Notes: a model not told the origin generated them from the sequence alone. 64,000 bases of DNA from Branchiostoma floridae (GCF_000003815.2 NC_049988.1:13411995-13475994), one strand, 5' to 3'. Shown: positions 36,889 to 51,144, numbered from the stretch's first letter. Numbers and translations are program-made.

Positions 36889-37677
36889 TGGATGGATCAG
36901 GCCTCCATGACGTCATCGAAATAAATTTCAAACTGTGAAATATCATAGTGGCTTAATTCTTTGTTTCTGATATCTATGTTTACCACAATCAAGTTCAAAA
37001 CCAAGGTGACATAACGGATATAATTGACAGTTACTATGCTACAGCTGAAATGTGAAGCTTGATGTGTTACGCCGAAGGGCGGTTATACCGACCCTTGCTA
37101 TACTGATACAGAAAAGGGATAGACAAAAGGTCTTTACCACATACCTGCATGCACCTGTTCTACAGCATATCAAAGCTAATGTCAATATTTAGTGCCGTTT
37201 ATTTGTTTTTTATCCCCATTACTTCACACTAGTTTGTGTGCTTATCTGTAATGACGGTTTTAAATGACGCCATACGGTAACTATGAAATAAAACGGGTCG
37301 GCTTCTCTTCGTTCCTCTATAAGACCAAGTGTTGTCCCTCGCGATGTGACTGGATCAGATCAGTCAGTCCGGATACACCAGGCTTGTGACCTATAAGTAC
37401 AAACCGGCAGTATCCAAGTTCACCGGTGCACAGTTAATACACCGTCCGGAACTGGCTTAGTGTGGTACAGGTACACCCTCTGCTTGGTGTTATCATGTAC
37501 ATATAATCATTGTCAACATTCGCTGCCGCTGATGTGATGCAATTCCCAGGAGAGGTGGGAGACCTTCCTGTCGTTCCCATCCTGCCATAGCAAAGGGTAG
37601 GCAAATATATATATTGCAACTTGTACAGACGACGAGAAACAGTTGGCAGTTGTGAGCAGTGTTGCGTCCTGTCGAAA
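36889..37677. other. Intergenic region and promoter of copy 9
   Basis: 3' UTR of copy 8; a LINE 3' remnant (about 37054-37180); then a block shared before copies 9-13 (GACGGTTTTAAATGACG, CTTCTCTTCGTTCCTC, GTCCGGATACACC, CACCGTCCGGAACTG). An AT-rich TATA-like stretch ATATATATAT at 37605-37615 lies about 65 bases upstream of the ATG. This MKLF-type promoter differs entirely from the MRLL-type promoters of copies 5-8. Confidence 0.6.
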
Positions 37678-40600
37678 ATGAAGCTCTTCGTCGCGCTCTT
37701 GGCTGTCGGGCTGCCTGCCCTGGCCGCCGCCCACTCCTGGATCGTCTGTACGGACTACCTGGAGAACAACGGCTGGTACTGGGACCAGGCCAAGTGCAGG
37801 GGATGGCCAAGGGGTGCCCACAGGTAAGAGCTAATCATCATTTAGTTATGGACAGCAAAAGCTAGATAAAACGTTTGGGTCTTCGTATGCAACTTGAGTA
37901 ACTTTGTGTTGGGAAATGGGCATAGCGACGACCTAGGAGAGACAGTGTAGTGGCTGTGATGGTCCCAAAGCTATCCTGGCCATGGTCGGTATCTGTATCT
38001 GTATATATAGCCGTTATAACCGCTCTTCGGCGTAACACACCAGCTTCGTAGGCACGCGGTGCGGCAGCAGCTGTTTATATTACACTGAACGACCCGTCAC
38101 ACCTAACCTTTGCACATCTATCTGCAAGCGTTTCCTAAAAGTATCCACTGAAGATGCCCCTACTGTGCTAGGTGATAGCAAATTCCACTCCACGATATTT
38201 CTAGGAAAGTACGAACTTTTTAACACATCGATCCTAGGTTGGTAACTCTGATACTTGAAGGCATGACTGTTTCTTGTTCTTTTTTGAGCTGGATACCCAT
38301 CATATCAGTCGATACGTCCACCATTTTATTGGTCATTTTGTACATCATGCAAAATCTGGACATTTTCCTTCAAGGTCTGCCCACACGTAAGCAGGTCATG
38401 TGAGGACCTAATCTCTAAGAAGATCCTGGACAGGGGACAGACAGTATCTATGTACCGAAACAATCTCCACTTGCCAAGCAAGCTCCATTTGCCACAGCAT
38501 CTTACTGGGCTGTGCCTAACTGCGCTAGAAAAATGCACCCGCTTTTCTACTTTCGGCTCCCCGCAATGCTTTTGTCTATGATGCCATTACTAGGATATTG
38601 GAAATCTCAGTAAAATCGCAGTGAAAATCGCAGTATACAATATTATTAATGATTGAAACTGCATCAAAAAATATATCAAGTGAAAAGAGAATGATACTTG
38701 GCACAACATAGGTATGAAATTATAAAACATATGATTTTGAGCCACTTAACGAATGCCTGAGAAAATCTGTAGTATCGCCATTTGGCCTACTTGGTATTTG
38801 GTTTGTCCTGAGATACTGGTATCTGCTTAACACGTCAATTGTCTGTGTTGGAGAAACGGACAAGATGTAGACTGGTGTTGTTCTCCATTCTATCTATCCA
38901 GGCATAACCTTCGTTTCGGCGACTTTGGATCACATCGCGGGTTTCTGAACAAACTGGACAACCACCCCGAGGAAACTGCGCTGTGTCAGTACCCACGGGG
39001 TGATAATCGGTTGTATACAGACGAGATGCCCATGGCGGCGTACTACCTGGGACAGAAGGTCGTCCTAACCCACCCTACAAACGTACTACCTCTCTTTCAT
39101 TACCAGTCTGATATGATTTCATAATTAGGAAGACTGAGTGAACTAGTATCCAAATTCCAATGTTTGGAAGTAAAATTAACAACAGTGTGGACGTACACAA
39201 CAAAATGGCTGCACTAAATTGCGCTTGAAAATCGAGCCAACTTTGCGATTTTTTGCCAACTTTTACTTGCGTTCACACTGACGTGCGATGTACGGGTGAA
39301 GTACTAGTACATGACCTCTACATTTAGTAACTTATGCCTTTATCTAGATGCGCATCGGGAAAATAGATATATCCGACAATGATAGCGTTCATTCAAGTGC
39401 TTTTGTTTTCTCTCGCATGACAAGAGATCCGATATTCAAGTACTGTATGCCATAAAGCATGTGTTATATTTACGTTTTTTCAGTATATACTTTATACCTC
39501 CCTCACATTAGGCGAAAATCGATCAGACGACGGTTCTGTGGCAATCGCCCGAGCCTCGCTTACCATAATAACTTGCTTAAAGATCAGAATCCATGTGTGT
39601 TGTCGATATGTTGTACGGATGTTGCACGTATTTGTTGACCCACGATATGCCAATGACTGTCTTTTACCAGGGCCATGTGGCAGATGCGAGATGCAAGAAC
39701 ACCAACATCTACGACACAGAGAATCTGATCTTCGTGGTGGACGGAGACGAGGACCCCTGCTGTATCAACTCTACCAAACTCATAGTGGTTGAGGACATGG
39801 GAATATCGCCATATGGTTTGTATTGAGATACTTCTTTACTTTAGGGTTCGTATCATAATCAACGACGTTTATGTACTTATTCAAGCCCTACAACTAACCC
39901 ATGTGTCATCATCTAATGCAGCTCATAAAGAATATTAGCCAGAGAACGGCAATTTGCATGTTATTCCATTTTTTTACAAAACCGGATGCTTTGCTTTTTA
40001 GATACGTATACGGTCCCATACGGAGAAAGAAACCCTACGACTACGTGTGACTCTATGGGCTGTTTTTCTGCACCTTCGAACGTGACCCATGCGTGGCCAC
40101 GTGGGACACGCTGCGACAACAGCCTATATTTAGGCACAGCCGGGCCCCTGGATTATTCTAACTTACATTTAAAATCAACCCGGAACCCGGCAACAAATAA
40201 TATGCTCCTTGAATGTTGGAATGGTATGGAATGGAATAGAGTTGTTCTATCTTATTACGTAGAAAAGTGCCAAAGCCTCAGTAAATTTGAAATATATTTC
40301 ATATTTTGACATTCAGGGCCTGACATCGACCCTGTGCTGACCACCACCTACCCGAAGCCTGGCTTCCAGAACGCACCCAAGTTCTGTGAGAATCCAGGAA
40401 GCGCCATGGGGACGTACAACTTCACCATTCCGCTGGACATGAAACCAGGTCAGGGGTTATATTAACGTTATTTAGTGTATTTGGCTTGTGGACAAAATAA
40501 TTGGACAGAACCAACTACATTCTCTCATATTAGCAAATTTTAGCCTCTTACGGAGCCTTCTAACAAGAACATTTTGTTCTGGGGGGGGGGGGGGGGGCTG

Positions 40601-41797
40601 ACTCATGATTTTCAACATTGGCGACGGTTCTTTTTACAAGTTCGACGCCGAAAGTCCTGTCTTGGCGTTAGAGAACCTTAGGCAATGTTAAAAATCGCAA
40701 ACTAGAGTCAGATCAGCTAGAAGTCTTCGTATGAGGCTAAAGCTAAGGGCACAACCCGCCGTACATGCAATTTGTCCGTACGTTTTTTTTGGGGGGGGCG
40801 GGGACGCCACGTCCACCACATATTTCTGAAAACGTTCAGGCTGTACAGGGCAGGATTCCTTACGAGTTCGTACGGAGGCGGCACTTACCACTTACGGACC
40901 CCAAAAGATTGCCCACGTTTTGGCACGTAGACAACACGCAGTTGCACGTACGGCGGGTTGTGCCCTCAGCTTAAGCAAATACCATCCTCCACAGGCCGCC
41001 ACACCTTCGTCTGGAAGTGGATCCGGGCCACCTGGGTCAGCCCCTTCACCACCTGCTGGGAGGCTGACGTGTACGCCACCAAGGCGGAGAGAGACGCGCA
41101 CTACACAGCTACGGTACTTCAGTACCTCCATAAATGATGAATATTCATGCTATGTTTTCACTAGCGTTTGTGCGTCCGTTTGTTTGCCAACAAGATATCT
41201 CAGGAACGGCTGGATGCATTGGTTTCATACTGTTGCGTTGTTAAGGTTTGAAAAATGGAAAATGAAAAATGGATTCGGTCCCTTTGGTACTGCAGCGGAA
41301 CTTACTTCTAGTCTTGATATCTCGAGTTCTGAACAAGCTACGGTAACAGTTTCTGAGTGTTAGGTAGCTCTTGTGTTCGGGAAGAAGTAACATAAGTAGG
41401 GGTATTAGTTTTAGAATTACAGTGGTATTTGTGGAAAAAAAATCCAAAGAGGATATGCGGCCATTTGCGCCATTTTGTGTTTTTTTTTTAATTTTCATCG
41501 AAGGGTCTGCGATAAGTTTGATACAGATTTTTTTTTCTGAAAGCCAAGAAGACAACAGTACACAGGTGAAGAAACTATATCTTTTTTTGATTGCCTTTCA
41601 CCAATATCCAGACTTGCAGCATTGGAACGATAACAAGATTTGATACGAGTCATACCTCGAAGTATAATCGTTCCCCTTCCCTGTCCCTCCAGGGCCAGTC
41701 TACCGTAGATCTGTGGGACTTCTACCAGATCAACACCATTGTTGACGGCCAGATCGTGGATCCGATAGATCCCGTGGATCAGATCCTCATCGGTTGA
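37678..41797 (+). CDS. Secreted His1 (LPMO-like) family protein, copy 9
   Basis: Exons 37678-37823, 38902-39082, 39671-39815, 40317-40448, 40995-41113, 41693-41797; 275 codons, open. MKLF-type exon 1 with WYWDQAKCRGWPRGAHR. Exon 2 carries PRGDNRLYTDEMP, identical in this segment to copy 6 and unlike the PRNDDTEYTDVMP of its neighbours, which suggests gene conversion or shared descent with copy 6. Exon 5 has ADVYATKAERD, shared with copy 11. First member of the first dimer unit (9+10). The duplicated donor in intron 1 is mutated here (CACACGTAAG). Confidence 0.9.
37829..38370 (-). mobile_element. 5'-truncated LINE in copy 9 intron 1
   Basis: Same insertion as 14950-15478, with the target copy downstream at 38371-38391. 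Confidence 0.85.
40746..40966. mobile_element. AGGGCACAACCC MITE in copy 9 intron 4
   Basis: 221 bp; the left flank is TA and the right flank mutated to CA. A G-run (40790-40803) interrupts the left arm. Confidence 0.8.
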
Positions 41798-42615
41798 TGG
41801 ATGGATCAGGCCGCCATGATGTCATCGAAATAAATTTCAAACTGTGAAATATCATAGTGGCTTGATTCTTTGTTTCTGATATCTATGAAGTTGAAAACCA
41901 AGGTGACTTAACGGGTATAATTGACAGTTACTATGCTACAGCTGAAATGCGAAGCTTGACGTGTTACGCCGAAGGGCGGTTATACCGACACTTGTTATAC
42001 TGATACAGAAAAGGGATAGACAAAAGGTCTTTACATACCTGCATGCACCTGTTCTACAGCATATCAACGCTAATGTCAATATTTAGTGCCATTTATTTGT
42101 TTTTTATCCCCATTACTCCACACTAGTTTGTGTGTTTATCTGTAATGACGGTTTTAAATGACGCCATACGGTAACTATGAAATAAAAGGGGTCGGCTTCT
42201 CTTCGTTCCTCTATGAGACCAAGTGTTGTCCCTCGAGATGTGACTAGATCAGATCAGTCAGTCCGGATACACCTGGCTTGTGACCTATAAGTACAAACCG
42301 GCAGTATCCAAGTTCACCGGTGCACAGTTTATACACCGTCCGGAACTGACTTTCTGTGGTACAGGTACATGTATCTTCAAATTTACTCTGGCCAGGTTTT
42401 CAACACCCTCTGCTTGGTGTTATCATGTACATATAATCATTGTCAACATTCGCTGCCGCTGATGTGATGCAATACCCAGGAGAGGTGGGAGACCTTCCTG
42501 TCGTTCCCATCCTGCCATAGCAAAGGGTAGGCAAATATATGTATTTATATATAGCAACTTGTACAGACGACGAGAAACAGTTGGCAGTTGTGAGCAGTGT
42601 TGCGTCCTGTCGAAA
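41798..42615. other. Intergenic region and promoter of copy 10
   Basis: No gene. Same order as 36889-37677: 3' UTR (AATAAA about 41829), LINE 3' remnant (about 41950-42070), shared block, and TATA-like TTTATATATAGC at 42544-42555 before the ATG at 42616. Confidence 0.6.
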
Positions 42616-45600
42616 ATGAAGCTCTTCGTCGCGCTCTTGGCTGTCGGGCTGCCTGCCCTGGCCGCCGCCCACTCCTGGATCGTCTGTACGGACTACCTGG
42701 AGAACAACGGCTGGTACTGGGACCAGGCCAAGTGCAGAGCCTGGCCAAGGGGTGCCCACAGGTAAGAGGTAATCATCATTTAGTTATGGACAGCAAAAGC
42801 TAGATAAAACGTTTGGGTCTTCGTATGCAACTTGAGTAACTTTGTGTTGGGAAATGGGCATAGCGACGACCTAGGAAAGACAGTGTAGTGGCTGTGATGG
42901 TCCCAAAGCTATCCTGGCCATGGTCGGTATCTGTATCTGTATCTATATAGCCGTTATAACCGCTCTTCGGCGTAACACACCAGCTTTGCTGGCACGCGGT
43001 GCGGCAGCAGCTGTTTATATTACACTGAACGACCTGTCACACCTTACTTTTGCACCTCTATCTGCAAGCGTTTTTTAAAACTATCCAATGAAGATGCCCC
43101 TACTGTGCTAGGTGATAACAAATTCCGCTCCACGATATTTCTGGGAAAGTACGAACTTTTTAACACATCGATCCTAGGTTGGTAACTCTGGTACTTGAAA
43201 ACATGACTGTTTCTTGTTCTTTTTTGAGCTGGATACTCATCATATCAGTCGATACGTCCACCAGTTTATTGGTCATTTTGTACATCATGCAAAGTCTGGA
43301 CATTTTCCTTCAAGGTCTGCCCACAGGTAAGCAGGTCATGTGAGGAACTAATCTCTAAGAAGATCCTGGACAGGGGACAGGCAGTATCTATGTACCGAAA
43401 CACTTGCCAAGCAAGCTCCATTTGCCACAGTATCTTACTGGGCTGTGCCTAACTGCGCTAGAAAAATGCACCAGCTTTTCGATCTACTTTCGGCTCCCCG
43501 CAATGCTTTTGTCTATGATGCCAACATTAGTAGGATATTGGAAATCGCAGTGAAAATCGCACTGAAAATCGCAGTGTACAATGATTGAAACTGTATAAAA
43601 AATATTTCAAGTGAAAAGAGAATGATACTTGGCACAACATAGGTATGAAAGTATAAAACATATGATTTTGAGCCACTTTACGAATGCCTGGCACAATCTG
43701 TAGTATCGCCATTTGGCCTACTTGGTATTTGGTTTGTCATGAGATACTAGTACCTGCTTAACACGTCAATTGTCTGTGTTGGAGAAACGGACAAGATGTA
43801 GACTGGTGTTTTTCTCCATTCTATCTATCCAGGCATAACCTTCGTTTCGGCAATTTTGGATCACATCGCGGGTTTCTGAACAAACTGGACAACCACCCTG
43901 AGGAAACTGCGCTGTGTCAGCACCCACGGAACGACGATACCGAGTACACAGACGTGATGCCCATGGCGGCGTACTACGCGGGGCAGACGGTCGTCCTAAC
44001 CCACCCCACAAACGTACTACTTCTCTTTTTATTACCAGTCGGATATGATTTCATGATAAGTGAGACTGAGTGGACTAGTATCCAAATTCTAGTGTTTGGA
44101 AGCGGATCGTCGGTCAAATAGTAGAAGATGGACAAAAGGAGGGAATAGTGTGCTAGGGGAGTCGGCCGGTCATAGGAGTCATGCATCAGTAAATAACATG
44201 ACCTCTACATTTTGTAGCTAATGTATCTAGATGCGCATCGGAAAAACAGATCACTTCGAAAATTACAGCGTCCAGTCGAGCATCATTCAACGTATGAAAT
44301 CCAATATCTAAGCATGCCGTAAAACATGCATAAAGGTTGCCTTTCGTCATGCTTTACGTCCGGATGCTTTACGAATCATGTATGATGTCGATATGTTGGG
44401 GAGGGGGTAATAATTTGTACGGATGTTGCACGTTATTGTTGACCCATGACATACCCATGACTGTCTATTACCAGGGCCACGTGGCAGATGTGAGATGCAA
44501 GAACGACACCAACATCTACGACACTGAGAACCTGATCTTCGCGGTGGACGGAGACGAGGACCCCTGCTGTATCAACTCGGACAAACTCATAGTGGTTGAA
44601 GACATGGGAATATCTCCTTACGGTTTGTAGAGAGACTCTTATTTACATTATGGTTCGTATCATAATCAACGACGTTTATGTACTTATTAAAGTCCTACAA
44701 CAAACCCATGTGTCATCATCTAATGCAGCTCATAAAGAATATCTGAGAACGGCAATTTTCATGTTATTCCATTTTGGATGCTTTGCTTTATCGCTACTTA
44801 TACGGTCCCATATGGAGAAAGAAACCCTACGGGTAAATCTATGGGCTGTTTTTCTGCACCTTCGAACGTGACCCCTACGTGGCCAAGTGGGACAACCTGC
44901 GACAACAGAGCTATATTGAGGCACAGCCGGGCCCCTGGATTATTTTAACTTGCATTCAAAATCAACCCGGAACCCGGCAACAAATAATATGCTCCTTGAA
45001 TGTTGGTATGGTATGGAATGGAATAGAGTTGTTTTATCTTATTACTTAGAAAAGTGCCGAAGCCTCAGTAGATTTGGAATATATTTCATATTTTGACGTT
45101 TAGGGCCTAACATCGACCCTGTGCTGACCACCACCTACCCGAAGCCTGGGTTCCAGAACGCACCCAAGTTCTGTGAGCATGAACGGGCATCAATGGGGAC
45201 GTACAACTTCACCATTCCGCTGGATATGAAGCCAGGTCAGGTTTTATATTAACGTTATTTAATGTTTTTGGTTTGTGGACCAAATAATCGGCAATAACCA
45301 ACTACATTATCTCATATCAGCAAATTCAAGCCTCCTACGCAGTTCTTCTAGCAGTGCTGGCTTTTGTTTTATGGAGGGGGCGCTGACTGGCGATTTTCAA
45401 CATTGGCGAAGGTTCTTTACAAGTTCGGCGCGGAAAGTCCTGTCTTGACGTTAGAGAACCTTAGGCAATGTTAAAAATCGCAAACTAGAGTCTAGTGTTC
45501 TTTCACAAAATAAAACCCAGCGCAGCTAGAAGTCTTCGTATGAGGCTAACCAAATACGTACGTCCACAGGTCGGCACACCTTCGTCTGGAAGTGGATCCG

Positions 45601-45734
45601 GCAAATCAGGGTCAGCCCCTTCACCACCTGCTGGGAGGCTGACGTGTTCGCCACCAAGGCGGAGAGGGACGCGCACTACACAGCTACGGTACTTCAGTAC
45701 CTCCATAAAATATGTTTTCATTAGCGTTTGCGTA

Positions 45735-45782
<48 letters not shown>

Positions 45783-46242
45783 CAAGATAACTCAGGAACG
45801 GCTGGATGCATTGGTTTTATACTGATGCGTTGGGGTGTACAATTACAAACTTGAAATGATTAGATGCAGTGGGATTTTTGTAAAAAAGATTCCAAAGAGG
45901 AAAGGCGCCCATTTGCGCCATTTTGTGCCTTTTTTTAATTTTTCGTCGAAGGATCTGTGATAAGTTTGATACAGATTTTTTTTCTGAAAGGCAAGAAGAC
46001 AACAGTACACAGATGAACAAGTTTTATCGTTTTTCTTGCCCTTCACCAATATCAAGACTTGAAGCATTGGAACGGTAACAAGATTTGATACCAGTCACAC
46101 CTCGAAGTCTAATCGTCCCCCTTCCCTGTCCCTCCAGGGTCAGTCTACCGTAGATCTGTGGGACTTCTACCAGATCAACACCATTGTTGACGGCCAGATC
46201 GTGGATCCGATAGATCCCGTGGATCAGATCCTCATCGGTTGA
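42616..46242 (+). CDS. Secreted His1 (LPMO-like) family protein, copy 10
   Basis: Exons 42616-42761, 43833-44013, 44475-44622, 45104-45235, 45570-45688, 46138-46242; 276 codons, open. Long exon 3 with CKNDTNIYDTEN, where the extra codon creates an N-glycosylation sequon NDT. Exon 2 has YYAGQTVV (Leu98 to Ala). Exon 4 has CEHERASMGTYNFT; exon 5 has WIRQIRVSPFTTC, shared only with copy 12. No MITE in intron 4. Exon 5 is preceded by CCACAG|GTCGG. Confidence 0.9.
42767..43310 (-). mobile_element. 5'-truncated LINE in copy 10 intron 1
   Basis: Same insertion as 14950-15478; downstream target copy at 43311-43331 with GGTCTGCCCACAGG. Confidence 0.85.
45735..45780. repeat. (TG)n microsatellite in copy 10 intron 5
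   Basis: About 22 TG units inside the dispersed repeat of intron 5, at the same place as in copies 7 and 12. Confidence 0.95.
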
Positions 46243-47051
46243 TGGATGGATCAGGCCTCCATGACGTCATCGAAATAAATTTCAAACTGTGAAATATCAT
46301 AGTGGCTTAATTCTTTGTTTCTGATATCTATGTTTACCACAATCAAGTTGAAAACCAAGGTGACATAACGGATATAATTGACAGTTACTATGCTACAGCT
46401 GAAATGCGAAGCTTGACGTGTTACGCCGAAGGGCGATTATACCGACCCTTGCTATACTGATACAGAAAAGGGATAGACAAAAGGTCTTTACCACATACCT
46501 GCATGCACCTGTTCTACAGCATATCAAAGCTAATGTCAATATTCCGTGCCATTTATTTGTTTTTTATTCCCATTACTTCACACTAGTTTGTGTGCTTATC
46601 TGTAATGACGGTTTTAAATGACGCCATACGGCAACTATGAAATAAAAGGGGTCGGCTTCTCTTCGTTCCTCTATAAGACCAAGTGTTGTCCCTCGCGATG
46701 TGACTAGATCAGATCAGTCAGTCCGGATACACCTGGCTTGTGACCTACAAGTTCACCGGTGCACAGTTTAAACACCGTCCGGAAACTTTGTGTGGTACAG
46801 GTACACGTATCTTCAAATTTACTCTGGCCAGGTTTTCAACACCCTCTGCTTGGTGTTATCATGTACATATAATCATTGTCAACATTCGCTGCCGCTGATG
46901 TGATGCAATACCCAGGCAAGGTGGGAGACCTTCCTGTCGTTCCCATCTTGCCATAGCAAAGGGTAGGCAAATATATATATTTATATACAGCAACTTGTAC
47001 GGGCGACGAGAAACAGTTGGCAGTTGTGAGCAGTGTTGCGTCCTGTCGAAA
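46243..47051. other. Intergenic region and promoter of copy 11
   Basis: No gene. 3' UTR, LINE 3' remnant (about 46408-46520), shared MKLF-type block with a short internal deletion near 46748, and TATA-like ATATATATTTATATA at 46974-46988. Confidence 0.6.
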
Positions 47052-50000
47052 ATGAAGGTCTTCGTCGCGCTCTTGGCTGTCGGGCTGCCTGCCCTGGCCG
47101 CCGCCCACTCCTGGATCGTCTGTACGGACTACCTGGAGAACAACGGCTGGTACTGGGACCAGGCCAAGTGTCGGGCCTGGCCAAGGGGTGCAAACAGGTA
47201 AGAGGTAATCATCATTTAGTTATGGACAGCAAAAGCTAGATAAAACGTTTGGGTCTTCGTATGCAACTTGAGTAACTTTGTGTTGGGAAATGGGCATAGC
47301 GACGACCTAGGAGAGACAGTGTAGTTGCTGTGATGGTCCCAAAGCTATCCTGGCCATGGTCGGTATCTGTATCTGTATCTATATAGCCGTTATAACCGCT
47401 CTTCGGCGTAACACACCAGCTTCGCAGGCACGCGGTGCGGCAGCAGCTGTTTATATTACACTGAACGACCTGTCACACCTTACTTTTGCACCTCTATCTG
47501 CAAGCGTTTTTTAAAACTATCCAGTGAAGATGCCCCTACTGTGCTAGGTGATAACAAATTCCGCTCCACGATATTTCTGGGAAAGTACGAACTCTGGTAC
47601 TTGAAAACATGACTGTTTCTTGTTCTTTTTTGAGCTGGATACTCATCATATCAGTCGATACGTCCACCAGTTTATTGGTCATTTTGTACATCATGCAAAG
47701 TCTGGACATTTTCCTTCAAGGTCTGCCCACAGGTAAGCAGGTCATGTGAGGAACTAATCTCTAAGAAGATCCTGGACAGGGGACAGGCAGTATCTATGTA
47801 CCGAAACACTTGCCAAGCAAGCTCCATTTCCCACAGTATCTTACTGGGCTGTGCCTAACTGCGCTAGAAAAATGCACCAGCTTTTCTACTTTCGGCTCCC
47901 CGCAATGCTTTTGTCTATGATGCCAACATTAGTAGGATATTGGAAATCGCAGTGAAAATCGCAGTGAAAATCGCAGTGTACAATGATTGAAACTGCATCA
48001 CAAAATATTTCAAGTGAAAAGAGAATGATACTTGGCACAACATAGGTATGAAATTATAAAACATATGATTTTGAGCAACTTTACGAATGCCTGGCACAAT
48101 CTGTAGTATCGCCATTTGGCCTACTTGGTATTTGGTTTGTCATGAGATACTAGTACCTGCTTAACACGTCAATTGTCTGTGTTGGAGAAACGGACAAGAT
48201 GTAGACTGGTGTTTTTCTCCATTCTATCTATCCAGGCATAACCTTCGTTTCGGCAATTTTGGATCACATCGCGGGTTTCTGAACAAACTGGACAACCACC
48301 CTGAGGAAACTGCGCTGTGTCAGTACCCACGGAATGATGATACCGAGTACACAGACGTAATGCCCATGGCGGCGTACTACCTGGGACAGAAGGTCGTCCT
48401 AACCCACCCCACAAACGTACTACCTCTCTTTCATTACCAGTCTGATATGATTTCATAATTAGGAAGACTGAGTGGACTAGTATCCAAATTCCAATGTTTG
48501 GAAGTAAAATAAACAACAGTGTGGACGTACACAACAAAATGGCTGCCATAAATTGCGCTTGAAAATCGAGTCAACTTTGCGATTTTTTCCCAACTTTTAC
48601 TTGCGTTCACACTGACGTGCGATGGACGGGTGAAGTACTAGTACATGACCTTTACATTTTTTAGTAACATATGCCTTTATCTAGATGCGCATCGGGAAAA
48701 GAGATATATCCGACAATGATAGCGTTCATTCAAGTGCTTTTGTTTTCTCTCGCATGACAAGAGATCCGATATTCAAGTACTGTATGCCTTAAAGCATGTG
48801 TTATATTTACTTTTTTTCAGTATATACTTTATACCTCCCTCACATTAGGCGAAAATCGATCAGACGACGGTTCTGTGGCAATCGCCCGAGCCTCGCTTAT
48901 CATAATAACTTGCTTAAAGATCAGAATCCATGTGTGTTGTCGATATGTTGTACGGATGTTGCACGTTATTGTTGCACCCGCGATATGCCAATGACTGTCT
49001 TTTACCAGGGCCACGTGGCAGATGCGAGATGCAAGAACACCAACATCTACGACACGGAGAACCTGATCTTCGTGGTGGACGGAGACGAGGACCCCTGCTG
49101 TATCAACTCTACCAAACTCATAGTGGTTGAAGACATGGGAATATCGCCATATGGTTTGTAGAGAGATACTTCTTTACTCTAGGGTTCGTATCATAATCAA
49201 CGACGTTTATGTACTTATTCAAGCCCTACAACTAACCCATGTGTAGGTTGCATCTAATGCAGCTCATAAAGAATATTAGCCAGAGAACGGCAATTTGCAT
49301 GTTATTCCATTTTTTTTACAAAACTGGATGCTTTGCTTTTTAGATACGTATACGGTCCCATACGGAGAAAGAAACCCTACGACTACGTGTAAATCTATGG
49401 GCTGTTTTTCTGCACCTTCTAACGTGACCCCTGCTTGGCCACGTGGGACACGCTGCGACAACAGAGCTATATTTAGGCACAGTCGGGCCCCTGGATTATT
49501 CTAACTTACATTTTTAAATTTTAAAAAATCAACTCGGAACCCAGCAACAAATAATATGCTCCTTGAATGTTGGAATGGTATGGAATGGAATAGAGTTGTT
49601 TTATCTTATTACGTAGAAAAGTGCCAAAGCCTCAGTGAATTTGAAATATGTTTCATATTTGGACATTCAGGGCCTGACATTGATCCTGTGCTGACCACCA
49701 CCTACCCGAAGCCGGGGTTCCAGAACGCACCCAAGTTCTGTGAGAATCCAGGAAGCGCCATGGGGACGTACAACTTCACCATTCCGCTGGACATGAAACC
49801 AGGTCAGGGTTTATATTAACGTTATTTAGTGTATTTGGCTTGTGGACAAAATAATTGGACAGAACCAACTACATTCTCTCATATTAGCAAATTTTAGCCT
49901 CTTACGGAGCCTTCTAACAACAACATTTTGTTCTGGGGGGGGGGGGGGGGCGCTGACTCACGATTTTCAACATTGGCGAAGGTTCTTTTTACAAGTTCGA

Positions 50001-51144
50001 CGCGGAAAGTCCTGTCTTGGCGTTAGAGAACCTTAGGCAATGTTAAAAATCGCAAACTAGAGTCAGATCAGCTAGAAGTCTTCGTATGAGGCTAAAGCTA
50101 AGGGCACAACCCGACATACGTGCAATTTGTCCGTACGTTTTTTTTTTGGGGGGGGGGGACGCCACGTCCACCACATATTTCTGAAAACGTTCAGGCTGTA
50201 CAGGGCAGGATTCCCTACGAGTTCGTACGGAGGCGGCACTTACCACTTACGGACCCCAAAAGATTGCCCACGTTTTGGCACGTAGACAACACGCGGCGGG
50301 TTGTGCCCTCAGCTTAAGCAAATACCATCCTCCACAGGCCGCCACACCTTCGTCTGGAAGTGGATCCGGGCCACCTGGGTCAGCCCCTTCACCACCTGCT
50401 GGGAGGCTGATGTGTACGCCACCAAGGCGGAGAGAGACGTGCACTACACAGCTACGGTACTTCAGTACCTCCATTAATGATGAATATTCATGTTATGTTT
50501 TCACTAGCGTTTGTGCGTCCGTTTGTTTGCCAACAAGATATCTCAGGAACGGCTGGATGCATTGGTTTCATACTGTTGCGTTGTTAAGGTTTGAAAAATG
50601 GAAAATGAAAAATGGATTCGGTCCCTTTGGTACTGCAGCCGAACCTACTTCTAGTCTTGATATCTCGTGTTCTGAACAAGCTACGGTTACAGTTTCTGGG
50701 TGTTAGGTAGCTCTTGTGTTCGGGAAGAAGTAACATAAGTAGGGGTATTAGTTTTAGGATTACAGTGGCATTTGTGGAAAAAAAATCCAAAGAGGATATG
50801 CGGCCATTTGCGCCATTTTGTGTTTTGTTTTTTTTAAATTTTCATCGAAGGGTCTGCGATAAGTTTGATACAGATTCTTTTTTCTGAGAGCCAAGAAGAC
50901 AACAGTACACAGGTGAAGAAACTATATCTTTTTTTGATTGCCTTTCACCAATATCCAGACTTGCAGCATTGGAACGATAACAAGATTTGATACGAGTCAT
51001 ACCTCGAAGTCTAATCGTTCCCCTTCCCTGTCCCTCCAGGGCCAGTCTACCGTAGATCTGTGGGACTTCTACCAGATCAACACCATTGTTGACGGCCAGA
51101 TCGTGGATCCGATAGATCCCGTGGATCAGATCCTCATCGGTTGA
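47052..51144 (+). CDS. Secreted His1 (LPMO-like) family protein, copy 11
   Basis: Exons 47052-47197, 48236-48416, 49009-49153, 49671-49802, 50338-50456, 51040-51144; 275 codons, open. Signal peptide MKVFVALLAV (Leu3 to Val). Partner of copy 9 in the dimer duplication: short exon 3, ADVYATKAERD, and the intron 4 MITE. Differs by PRNDDTEYTDVMP in exon 2 and RDVHYTAT in exon 5. Exon 1 ends RGANR. Confidence 0.9.
47203..47716 (-). mobile_element. 5'-truncated LINE in copy 11 intron 1
   Basis: Same insertion as 14950-15478, with a 30-base deletion near 47592; target copy at 47717-47737. Confidence 0.85.
50101..50309. mobile_element. AGGGCACAACCC MITE in copy 11 intron 4
   Basis: 209 bp; the right arm has lost the TTGCACGTACG segment still present in copies 8, 9 and 13. 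A G-run at 50146-50158 lies in the left arm. Confidence 0.8.
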
